This document shows, piece by piece, positions 19,251-26,490 of a DNA stretch of 64,000 bases. Positions within the stretch are counted from its first letter, which is position 1. The number at the start of each line of letters is the position of its first letter. The position numbers and the translations under genes were made by a program. The stretch is from Arthrobacter sp. PM3. GTDB taxonomy: Bacteria > Actinomycetota > Actinomycetes > Actinomycetales > Micrococcaceae. The notes below the pieces were generated by a model. It was given only the letters and a program-made list of their open reading frames with translations. It was not told the DNA's origin and ran no database searches. Where the stretch lies: contig NZ_CP022314.1 of assembly GCF_003352915.1 (NCBI RefSeq), positions 3,738,677-3,802,676 of the forward strand. The letters are read 5' to 3'.

Positions 19251-19958
19251 ATGACGCAGCAGTTTTATGTATCCCCCGAACAGCTGATGAAGGACCGTGC
19301 GGACTTCGCACGGAAAGGCATCGCCCGCGGACGCTCGGTGGTAGTGATCAGCTGCCGGGACGGGATCGCGCTCGTGGCGGAGAACCCGTCCCCGTCACTG
19401 CACAAGATTGGCGAGATCTACGACAAAATCGCGTTCGCCGCCGTCGGGAAGTACAACGAATTCGAGAGCCTGCGGCAGGCCGGGGTGCGGTACGCCGACG
19501 TCCGCGGCTACTCCTACGACCGCGAGGACGTCACGGCCCGCGGCCTGGCCAGCGTGTACGCCCAGAGCCTGGGTGCGGTGTTCACGGCTGAGCAGAAGCC
19601 CTTCGAGGTGGAACTGGCCGTCGCGGAGGTCGGCCCGGTCCAGGAAGCGGACCACTTGTACCGGCTGACTTTTGACGGCTCCATTGCCGACGAGCACGCT
19701 TTCGTGGTCATGGGCGGCCAGGCGGAGACGGTCTCCGAGGCGGTCGCGGCGGGCTGGCAGGGCGAACTCGACTTCGCCGGGGCCATCCGGCTGGCCCTGG
19801 CCGGGCTCGTGTCGGACAAGGAAACAACCACCCTGCCGGCATCCGCGCTGGAAGTCGCGGTACTGGACCGCGGCTCGGAAAGCAGCCGCGGCACCCGCCG
19901 GGCCTTCCGGCGGCTTGAGGACGCGGACATCGTGGAACTGCTGTCTGAGGAGAGATGA
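19251..19958 (+). CDS. prcA: proteasome subunit alpha
   Basis: A 235-residue subunit that forms the outer rings of the 20S proteasome and gates entry. The N-terminal gate segment [23 protein letters not shown] is typical of actinobacterial PrcA, followed by the alpha signature [20 protein letters not shown]. It lacks the N-terminal threonine, as expected. The ATG follows the prcB stop by one base (TGAGATG) and the pafA start follows its own stop by one base, so prcB-prcA-pafA are tightly coupled. Confidence 0.96.
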   Translation: MTQQFYVSPEQLMKDRADFARKGIARGRSVVVISCRDGIALVAENPSPSLHKIGEIYDKIAFAAVGKYNEFESLRQAGVRYADVRGYSYDREDVTARGLASVYAQSLGAVFTAEQKPFEVELAVAEVGPVQEADHLYRLTFDGSIADEHAFVVMGGQAETVSEAVAAGWQGELDFAGAIRLALAGLVSDKETTTLPASALEVAVLDRGSESSRGTRRAFRRLEDADIVELLSEER

Positions 19959-19959
19959 G

Positions 19960-21324
19960 ATGGACAAGCGCATATTCGGCATCGAGACCGAATTCGGAAT
20001 TTCCTATTCGAGCCCCGAATCCCGGCCCCTGGCGCCGGAGGAAGTAGCCCGCTACCTCTTCCGCAAGGTGGTCAGCTGGGGACGATCCTCCAACGTCTTC
20101 CTGACCAACGGCTCACGCCTCTACCTCGACGTCGGGTCCCACCCGGAGTACGCAACCGCTGAATGCGACGACCTCGCCCAGCTGATCGCCCACGACCGGG
20201 CCGGGGAACTGATCCTGTGCGACCTCGTCGATGAAGCCCAGGAGCGTCTCGCGGCGGAAGGGTTCAACGGCACGGTGTACCTGTTCAAGAACAACACCGA
20301 CTCCGCCGGGAACTCCTACGGCAGCCACGAAAACTACCTCATTCCCCGGCGCGGGGAGTTTTCCCGGCTCGCCGAGATTCTCATCCCGTTCCTGGTGACG
20401 CGGCAGCTGATCGCCGGGGCAGGGAAGATCCTAAAGACCCCGCACGGGGCCACGTTCGCATTCTCCCAGCGGGCAGACCACATCTGGGAAGGCGTGTCCT
20501 CGGCCACCACCCGGTCGCGGCCCATCATCAACACCCGTGACGAGCCGCACGCCGATGCCGAGTTCTACCGGCGCCTGCACGTGATCGTGGGCGACTCGAA
20601 CATGTCCGAAACCACGGCCCTGCTCAAGATCGGGACTGTGGACCTGATCCTGCGGATGATCGAGGCCGGGGTGATCATGCGCGACATGCGGATGGAGAAC
20701 CCGATCCGGAGCATCCGGGAAATCTCGCACGACCTCAGCGGCCGTGCGCTGGTGCGGCTCGCCAACGGCCGGCAGTTGACGGCACTGGAAATCCAGCGCG
20801 AGTACCTGACCAAGGTGTCGGCATTCGTGGCCGAGAACGGCGCCCACAACGCCCATGTTCCGCTGATCCTGGACCTTTGGGAACGCACCCTCGACGCGAT
20901 CGAAAGCGGCGACACGAGCACGATCGACACCGAGGTGGACTGGGCCATCAAGAAGAAGCTCATGGACAACTACCGTGAACGGCACGGCCTGGGCCTCGAC
21001 GCGCCACGAATTGCGCAACTGGACCTGACCTATCACGACATTTCCCGCAGCCGGGGGCTGTTCTACCTGCTCCAGGCCCGCGGGGCGGTCCGCCGGGTGG
21101 TGGACGACACCGCCGTCAAGGACGCTGTTGACGCCCCGCCGCAGACCACCCGCGCCAAACTCCGTGGCGACTTCGTCCGCCGCGCCCAGGAACTGGGCCG
21201 CGACTACACGGTGGACTGGGTCCATCTGAAGCTAAACGACCGCGCCCACCAGACGATCCTGTGCAAGGATCCGTTCCGGAGCGTCGACGAACGGGTGGAT
21301 GCCCTGCTGGATTCGATGGGCTGA
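19960..21324 (+). CDS. pafA: Pup--protein ligase
   Basis: A 454-residue ATP-dependent ligase that joins the C-terminal glutamate of Pup to a lysine of the target. The fold is glutamine synthetase-like, with the metal-binding [12 protein letters not shown] at residues 6-17, [19 protein letters not shown] (about 108) and [18 protein letters not shown] (about 190). It lacks the Dop loop, which separates it from the paralogue dop 2 kb upstream. The ATG follows TGAG of the prcA stop and a GAGGAGAG site. The length matches the family. Confidence 0.97.
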   Translation: MDKRIFGIETEFGISYSSPESRPLAPEEVARYLFRKVVSWGRSSNVFLTNGSRLYLDVGSHPEYATAECDDLAQLIAHDRAGELILCDLVDEAQERLAAEGFNGTVYLFKNNTDSAGNSYGSHENYLIPRRGEFSRLAEILIPFLVTRQLIAGAGKILKTPHGATFAFSQRADHIWEGVSSATTRSRPIINTRDEPHADAEFYRRLHVIVGDSNMSETTALLKIGTVDLILRMIEAGVIMRDMRMENPIRSIREISHDLSGRALVRLANGRQLTALEIQREYLTKVSAFVAENGAHNAHVPLILDLWERTLDAIESGDTSTIDTEVDWAIKKKLMDNYRERHGLGLDAPRIAQLDLTYHDISRSRGLFYLLQARGAVRRVVDDTAVKDAVDAPPQTTRAKLRGDFVRRAQELGRDYTVDWVHLKLNDRAHQTILCKDPFRSVDERVDALLDSMG

Positions 21325-21434
21325 CACCCAGCTTCGCACGTTATTCTGGGTAGGGCGGCCCTGCGGCCGCCGCTTGCTGTGCCCCGGGAAACCGAACGGC
21401 ACTGCGTCCATCCTGCCCCGACGAAAGTTTCTAA

Positions 21435-22370
21435 GTGCGCCGACTACTAGCAATTCTTCTCCCCGGACTGCTGCTGCTGACCGCCTGCGGCGGCAACGAA
21501 GCGCCCCCGGCTCCGGAACCCACCAGCCAGTCCGCGGGCGAAACCGCCAAGCTGGACTCGGTCAAGCTGACGGAGAACGGTGACAAGAAGGCCCCCGGTG
21601 TCGAATTCACCAAGCCGCTCGACGTCAAGGAACCCACGGTCAAGGTGATCACCGAGGGCAGCGGAGACCGGGTCAAGGCCAACCAGATCGCCGACATCTC
21701 GATCGTTGCCCTCAGCGGCAAGGACGGCTCGACCCTTGAGGACACGTTCCCGAACGATCCCGAGCCCCTCGAGCTGAACGACGAGCTCAAGAGCAGCAGC
21801 CCCGTCATCTACAACGCTTTCGTGGGCGCCAAAGTAGGCTCCCACATTGCCTTGGCCGTTCCCGGCCAGGCCGCCGCCGAAGGCACCGAGGCCAAGCCGA
21901 CGCAGCTGCTGATCGTCAAGGTACTCGCCGCCAAGGACGCTCCGCCCGTCCTGGACAAGCCCGAAGGCGACGCCGTCACCCCGCCGGCCGGACTGCCCAC
22001 CGTGAAGGAAAACGACAAGGGCGTGCCGGAGATCTCGGTAGCCGGCGTCGCGGCACCGACCGCGTTGGTTTCGCAGGACCTCATCAAGGGCAAGGGCCAG
22101 GCGCTCAAGGAGACCGATACCATCACGGTCAACTACGTCGGTGTCGCCCTCGCGACCGGCAAGGTGTTCGATTCCAGCTTTGACAGCGGCAAGAAGGCAA
22201 CCTTCCCGCTCACCGGCGTCATCAAGGGCTGGACCCAGGGCCTGACCGGCAAGACGGTCGGTTCCCGGGTGCTGTTGGTGGTCCCGAAGGACCTCGCCTA
22301 CGGTGATCAGGGCCAGGGCGACGCGAAGGGCGACCTCGTCTTCGTCGTCGACATCCTCGGCGTCAAGTAA
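21435..22370 (+). CDS. FKBP-type peptidyl-prolyl isomerase lipoprotein
   Basis: A 311-residue secreted lipoprotein. The signal peptide MRRLLAILLPGLLLLTAC ends in the lipobox LTAC with the lipid-bearing C18. Two tandem FKBP-like regions follow: a degenerate one (about residues 70-165), which lacks the aromatic pocket, and a C-terminal one (about 215-311) with TITVNYVGVALATGKVFDSSF and KGWTQGLTGKTVGSRVLL. It should help fold extracytoplasmic proteins. The GTG start is used; TATTCT at 21342-21347 is a candidate -10 box. It lies directly upstream of a second, cytosolic FKBP gene. Confidence 0.9.
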   Translation: MRRLLAILLPGLLLLTACGGNEAPPAPEPTSQSAGETAKLDSVKLTENGDKKAPGVEFTKPLDVKEPTVKVITEGSGDRVKANQIADISIVALSGKDGSTLEDTFPNDPEPLELNDELKSSSPVIYNAFVGAKVGSHIALAVPGQAAAEGTEAKPTQLLIVKVLAAKDAPPVLDKPEGDAVTPPAGLPTVKENDKGVPEISVAGVAAPTALVSQDLIKGKGQALKETDTITVNYVGVALATGKVFDSSFDSGKKATFPLTGVIKGWTQGLTGKTVGSRVLLVVPKDLAYGDQGQGDAKGDLVFVVDILGVK

Positions 22371-22422
22371 TCCAGCCAAGCAATTCACCACATCCACCAC
22401 TCGTCCCCCAAAAGGAGCAACC

Positions 22423-22818
22423 ATGTCATTTGGAGAGCGCAAGCTTGACCGCGAAAAGCCGGAGATCGACTTTCCGGAAGGCGATGTCCCCACCGAACTG
22501 GTCATCACTGACCTGATCGAAGGAGACGGACCGGAGGCCAAGGCCGGCGACACCGTGTCCACGCACTACGTGGGCGTCGCCTGGTCCACCGGTGAAGAAT
22601 TCGACGCTTCGTGGGGCCGCGGCGCGCCGCTGGACTTCCGGGTCGGCGTCGGCCAGGTCATCCAGGGCTGGGACCAGGGCCTGCTGGGCATGAAGGTCGG
22701 CGGCCGCCGCCGCCTCGAGATCCCGTCCGAGCTGGCCTACGGCTCCCGCGGGGCCGGCGGAGCGATCGGCCCCAACGAGGCCCTGATCTTCGTCGTGGAC
22801 CTCGTCGCCGTCCGCTAA
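22423..22818 (+). CDS. FKBP-type peptidyl-prolyl cis-trans isomerase (cytosolic)
   Basis: A 131-residue single-domain FKBP without a signal peptide. Active-site features are THYVGVAWSTGEEFDASW, PLDFRVGVGQVIQGWDQGL and ELAYGSRGAGGAIGPNEAL, with pocket aromatics in place. It catalyses proline isomerisation in the cytoplasm. The ATG at 22423 is preceded by AAAGGAGCAACC. The gene follows the lipoprotein FKBP by 52 bases and is closed by a hairpin. Confidence 0.95.
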   Translation: MSFGERKLDREKPEIDFPEGDVPTELVITDLIEGDGPEAKAGDTVSTHYVGVAWSTGEEFDASWGRGAPLDFRVGVGQVIQGWDQGLLGMKVGGRRRLEIPSELAYGSRGAGGAIGPNEALIFVVDLVAVR

Positions 22819-22838
22819 TCCCAGCTCAGGCTGCGGAA

Positions 22839-22880
22839 GCGCGGTAACAATCGGAAAAGTTCTTCCGGCTGTTGCCGCGC
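22839..22880 (+). terminator. terminator hairpin after the FKBP genes
   Basis: Arms of 18 bases (GCGCGGTAAC... and ...GTTGCCGCGC), with two wobble pairs and one mismatch, enclose a six-base loop. A short T-rich stretch (GTCATTTT) follows. Confidence 0.7.
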
Positions 22881-22908
22881 TTTCGTCATTTTCGCCTACC
22901 GGCTTTAG

Positions 22909-22914
22909 TACCCT
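22909..22914 (+). promoter_or_regulatory. -10 box of a leaderless promoter, pafBC
   Basis: TACCCT ends six bases before the GTG of pafBC at 22921. No Shine-Dalgarno sequence is present. Confidence 0.45.
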
Positions 22915-22920
22915 TGCGGG

Positions 22921-24930
22921 GTGTCCGCCTCACGTACAGAACGCCTCCTGAACCTGCTCATCGCCCTGCTGAACACCACTTATGGCCTGCGCCGCAGTGA
23001 ACTGCGCGAGAAGGTCTACCGTGACACCACAGCCAGCGACACGGCGTTTGGCCGCATGTTCGAACGGGACAAGGACGAGCTGCGCCGGTTCGGCTTCGAT
23101 GTCGAGACCGTGACTGACACGGGCTGGGGCTCCGACGATCCGGCCACGACCCGGTACCGGATCGGCAAGGAATCGAACCGGCTGCCCGATGTCAGCTTTA
23201 GTGCCGAGGAGGGAACTGTCCTGATCCTCGCGGCGCAGCTGTGGGAGCACGCCGCCCTGGGATCCGCGGCCGTGGACGCGGTCCGCAAGCTGCAGGCCGC
23301 CGGCGGCCTGGCGGACACCGAGCTCCCCGCCGGCGTGCAGCCGCGCATCCGCCCGGCCGGGCAGGCCTTCGAAGACCTGGTCGCCGCCATCCATGCCCAG
23401 CACCCGGTCAGCTTCACGTACCTCGCCGGCAGCACCGGCCGGGAAGAGGAACGGTTCGTGGAACCGTGGGGCCTCGGCAGCCGCTTTGGCCAGTGGTATC
23501 TGGTGGGCCACGACCGTACCCGCGGAGACAAGCGCTTCTACCGGCTGTCCCGCCTGACCTCCGCCGTGACCGTGCTGGAGAAGGACCACTTCACCGCCCC
23601 GGCCGGATTCAACGTCCGCGCCGAACTGGCGGGGCTGCCGGAACTGCCGCCGCAGACCGCCGTCGTCGACGTCGACCGCGGGCGCCTGCACGGGCTCCGC
23701 AAACGGGCGCAGGCAGTCCCCGGCACCGGCGGCGCCGGCACAACGCAACCGGCGGCGGACCGTGACCGGCTCGCTGTGCCGTTCCGCGACGCCGAGACGC
23801 TGGGCGAGGAGCTGGCCTCCTACGGCCCCCTGGTGGCGGTGGTGTCGCCGCCCGAGCTCGTGGCGGCCGTCCGCCGGCGCCTCGCCGCGGCGGCCGCGTT
23901 CACCGCCGCGCCCGTGCCGGCCGTGGCCTTTCCGGAAACCGGACGCGCAGGGCACACCCGCAAAAGCACCTCGGAGGACCAGCTCAAGCGCATGCTGCAG
24001 CTTGTCCCCTTCCTGGTCCACAACCAGGGCCTGCACATCAGCGAGGTCGCCGCGAGGTTCGGGATCACCCGCAAAGCCCTCGAGGACGATCTGAGGATCC
24101 TGATCTGCTCCGGCCTGCCGGAAGGCTACCCGGACGACCTGCTGGACATCCAGTGGGACGATGACCACGTCTTCATCACCCAGGACCTGGACCTGACCCG
24201 GCCGGTGCGGTTCACCGTGGACGAGGCCTGTGCGCTCCTGACCGGGCTGGAGACCCTCAACGGCCTGCCCGAACTCGCCGAGGGCGGCGCCCTCGAATCG
24301 GTCACGCTCAAGCTCATGGCCGCCGCGGGGGAGGAGGGGCGCAAGGCAGCCGCGCTGTCCGGCCCCGAGGTGGCGCCCGGCAACACGGCCACCCTGCAGA
24401 CCGCGCGCGACGCCATCCGTGACGGCGCGCAGCTCCGGCTCGTGTACTTCTCCCCGCAGCGCGACGCCGTGTCCGAACGCGACGTCGACCCCCTGCGGCT
24501 CTACTCCCTGGACAACACCTGGTACCTGGAGGCGTACTGCCACTCCGCCCGGGGTCTGCGCAACTTCCGGCTGGACCGGATCGAGGCCCTGGCGCCGAAC
24601 GGCCGCCCGGCAGAACGAACAGCCGCTCCGGCGGACGGCTTCCCGGTCAAACTGTTCACCCCGAACGACGACGACACGCTCGTCGTCGTCGAACTGGCCC
24701 CGCGCGGCACCGGACTGGCCGCCGACTACTACGCCGAGCGGACCGCCGGCCTTCCCGGCGGCGGCCTGCTCGCCGAAATCCGGTTCGGCAGCACCGACTG
24801 GCTGCCCATGTTCGTCGCCCAGCACGGGGGCATGGTGCGGATTCTGCAGCCGGCTGCCCTGGCGGACGCATCCCGGCAATGGCTCACCGCCGCCCTGACG
24901 CAATACACGCCCGCGCCGGGCGCCCGATAG
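22921..24930 (+). CDS. pafBC: fused PafB-PafC WYL-domain transcriptional regulator
   Basis: A 669-residue regulator that unites PafB and PafC, which are separate genes in mycobacteria. The PafB half has a winged helix (about 1-70) and a WYL domain with SFTYLAG, RFVEPWGLG and WYLVGHD (about 160-225). The PafC half has a second winged helix (QLKRMLQLVPFLVHNQGLH, from about 348) and a second WYL domain (LRLVYFSPQRD to TWYLEAYCHSARG, from about 501). PafBC activates LexA-independent DNA-damage genes through -10-region recognition, with single-stranded nucleic acid as a likely ligand of the WYL domain. A fused form is known from Arthrobacter. The GTG start is probably leaderless. Confidence 0.95.
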   Translation: MSASRTERLLNLLIALLNTTYGLRRSELREKVYRDTTASDTAFGRMFERDKDELRRFGFDVETVTDTGWGSDDPATTRYRIGKESNRLPDVSFSAEEGTVLILAAQLWEHAALGSAAVDAVRKLQAAGGLADTELPAGVQPRIRPAGQAFEDLVAAIHAQHPVSFTYLAGSTGREEERFVEPWGLGSRFGQWYLVGHDRTRGDKRFYRLSRLTSAVTVLEKDHFTAPAGFNVRAELAGLPELPPQTAVVDVDRGRLHGLRKRAQAVPGTGGAGTTQPAADRDRLAVPFRDAETLGEELASYGPLVAVVSPPELVAAVRRRLAAAAAFTAAPVPAVAFPETGRAGHTRKSTSEDQLKRMLQLVPFLVHNQGLHISEVAARFGITRKALEDDLRILICSGLPEGYPDDLLDIQWDDDHVFITQDLDLTRPVRFTVDEACALLTGLETLNGLPELAEGGALESVTLKLMAAAGEEGRKAAALSGPEVAPGNTATLQTARDAIRDGAQLRLVYFSPQRDAVSERDVDPLRLYSLDNTWYLEAYCHSARGLRNFRLDRIEALAPNGRPAERTAAPADGFPVKLFTPNDDDTLVVVELAPRGTGLAADYYAERTAGLPGGGLLAEIRFGSTDWLPMFVAQHGGMVRILQPAALADASRQWLTAALTQYTPAPGAR

Positions 24931-24933
24931 ACT
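24928..24933 (+). promoter_or_regulatory. -10 box of a leaderless promoter, small membrane protein gene
   Basis: TAGACT overlaps the pafBC stop codon and ends seven bases before the ATG at 24941. Confidence 0.5.
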
Positions 24934-24940
24934 GATCCGT

Positions 24941-25318
24941 ATGCCTTGGTGGTCCTGGATCCTGCTCTGGATAGCGCTGATTGCGCTGTCCCTGTTGTTC
25001 TACGGCGTGCTCGGCGTCCGGCTGTTCCGGAAGTTCACCACCACGGCCCGGGAACTGAGCGAAGCCGCGGACCGGTTTTCCCGTATCCCCGCCCCTGCAG
25101 TGCCCGGTACGGAGCCCGCAGCGGCCGACGCCGGCACCGCGGACGGTACGGTGCACAGGCTGGCACCCGGCGCCGCTGTTTTTGCCTCTCCTGCACGGAT
25201 GCGTCATGATTACGACGCATCCAAGTTCGCCCGGCAGGAGGCCCGCCGGCTGCGCCGCATCCGGCGCAGAAAGGACCGGCGGCAGCCGCAGGCGCTGCGC
25301 GACATCGAATTCGGTTAG
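24941..25318 (+). CDS. hypothetical membrane protein (125 aa)
   Basis: A 125-residue protein with one N-terminal membrane helix (WILLWIALIALSLLFYGVLG, residues about 6-25), a flexible middle and a very basic C-terminal half (ARQEARRLRRIRRRKDRR). The positive-inside rule places the basic tail in the cytoplasm. I do not recognise the family. Its position between pafBC and tatA and its single-helix-plus-basic-tail form could suggest a role near the Tat translocon, but that is only context. The ATG lies seven bases after a -10-like box. Confidence 0.75.
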   Translation: MPWWSWILLWIALIALSLLFYGVLGVRLFRKFTTTARELSEAADRFSRIPAPAVPGTEPAAADAGTADGTVHRLAPGAAVFASPARMRHDYDASKFARQEARRLRRIRRRKDRRQPQALRDIEFG

Positions 25319-25353
25319 ACGTAGGATGTATTCAAACGAAAGGACCTCCTCCC

Positions 25354-25623
25354 ATGAGGCTTGAAGGCTGGCATCTCATCATCATCATCGTCCTGGCACT
25401 GGTGCTGTTCGCTGCACCGAAGCTGCCGGGCATGGCCCGCAGCCTGGGCCAGTCGATGCGCATTTTCAAGTCGGAAGTCCGGGAAATGAAGAAGGACGGC
25501 ACGCCCGAAACGAAGGACGGTTCCGAACCGGTCGAGGGCCGCGTCGTCAACCACCCGCAGACCGGCGCCCCGGAAAGCCGCACGGGTGACGGTACCGACG
25601 CGCCGCCGTCGACCCGCGCCTAA
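25354..25623 (+). CDS. tatA: Sec-independent protein translocase subunit TatA
   Basis: An 89-residue pore-forming subunit of the twin-arginine translocase. The N-terminal membrane helix (GWHLIIIIVLALVLFAAPKLP) is followed by the conserved hinge and an amphipathic helix (MARSLGQSMRIFKSEVREMK), then a polar disordered tail. GAAAGGACC precedes the ATG. tatC begins six bases after its stop, so the two form an operon. Confidence 0.95.
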   Translation: MRLEGWHLIIIIVLALVLFAAPKLPGMARSLGQSMRIFKSEVREMKKDGTPETKDGSEPVEGRVVNHPQTGAPESRTGDGTDAPPSTRA

Positions 25624-25629
25624 GACCGC

Positions 25630-26466
25630 ATGGCAGTAACCATGAGCCGTCGATCGAACCCCGAGGGGAGGATGGCGCTCCTCGACCACCTGAAAGAACT
25701 GCGGAACCGGCTCTTCAAGGCGGCCATCGCCGTCGTCGTCGGCACAGTGGTGGGTTTCCTCGTCTACCAGCCGATGCTGTCGGCGCTGATCAAGCCGATC
25801 CGCGACCTCAACGGACAAGACGGCCGCCAGGCGACCCTGAACTTCGACGGCGTCGCGAGCTCGTTCGACCTCATGATCCAGGTGTCCGTGTTCCTGGGCG
25901 TGATCATCGCCAGCCCCGTCTGGCTCTACCAGCTGTGGGCCTTCATTGTTCCGGGGCTGCACAAGAAGGAACGGCGCCTTGCGTTGTCCTTCGTGGCGGC
26001 GGCCGTTCCGCTGTTTATCGGCGGCGTCCTGCTGGCCTGGATGGTGCTGCCGAACGCGGTCCGCGTCCTGACTGAATTCACGCCGTCGGGCGGCTCCAAC
26101 TTCATCAGCGCCCAGGTGTACCTGTCCTTTGTCCTGCGCCTGCTGCTCGCATTCGGCATCGCGTTCCTGCTCCCTGTGGTCCTGTTCGGGCTGAACCTGG
26201 CCGGCCTGATCAAGGGCCAGCAGCTGCTCAAGAGCTGGCGGATCACCGTGTTCCTCGTGTGCCTGTTCGCCGCGATGGCCGCACCCGGAGCCGACGCCAT
26301 GAGCATGTTCTACCTTGCGGTGCCCATGCTGGCACTGTTCTTCGCCGCAATCGGTCTCTGCCTGCTCAACGACCGCCGGCGCGAGCGGCGCGCTGTCAAG
26401 CGCGACGCCGAGACCGAAGCCACAGCGGACGTTGCCACCCCGAGCTCCGAGCTGGAGAATCTCTAG
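25630..26466 (+). CDS. tatC: Sec-independent protein translocase subunit TatC
   Basis: A 278-residue receptor for twin-arginine signal peptides, with six membrane helices. Conserved elements are MALLDHLKELRNRLFKA (residues 15-31; E in HLKELR), SPVWLYQLWAFIVPGL (about 96-111) and AAPGADAMSMFYLAVPM near the end. The C-terminal tail is charged and cytoplasmic. The frame starts at ATG 25630; a second ATG at 25642 is possible. It ends 24 bases before helY. Confidence 0.96.
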   Translation: MAVTMSRRSNPEGRMALLDHLKELRNRLFKAAIAVVVGTVVGFLVYQPMLSALIKPIRDLNGQDGRQATLNFDGVASSFDLMIQVSVFLGVIIASPVWLYQLWAFIVPGLHKKERRLALSFVAAAVPLFIGGVLLAWMVLPNAVRVLTEFTPSGGSNFISAQVYLSFVLRLLLAFGIAFLLPVVLFGLNLAGLIKGQQLLKSWRITVFLVCLFAAMAAPGADAMSMFYLAVPMLALFFAAIGLCLLNDRRRERRAVKRDAETEATADVATPSSELENL

Positions 26467-26478
26467 GGTTTCGCGCAT

Positions 26479-26484
26479 TAGGCT
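26479..26484 (+). promoter_or_regulatory. -10 box of a leaderless promoter, helY
   Basis: TAGGCT, six bases, then the ATG at 26491; the same arrangement as before mshC. Confidence 0.6.
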
Positions 26485-26490
26485 GGGAGT

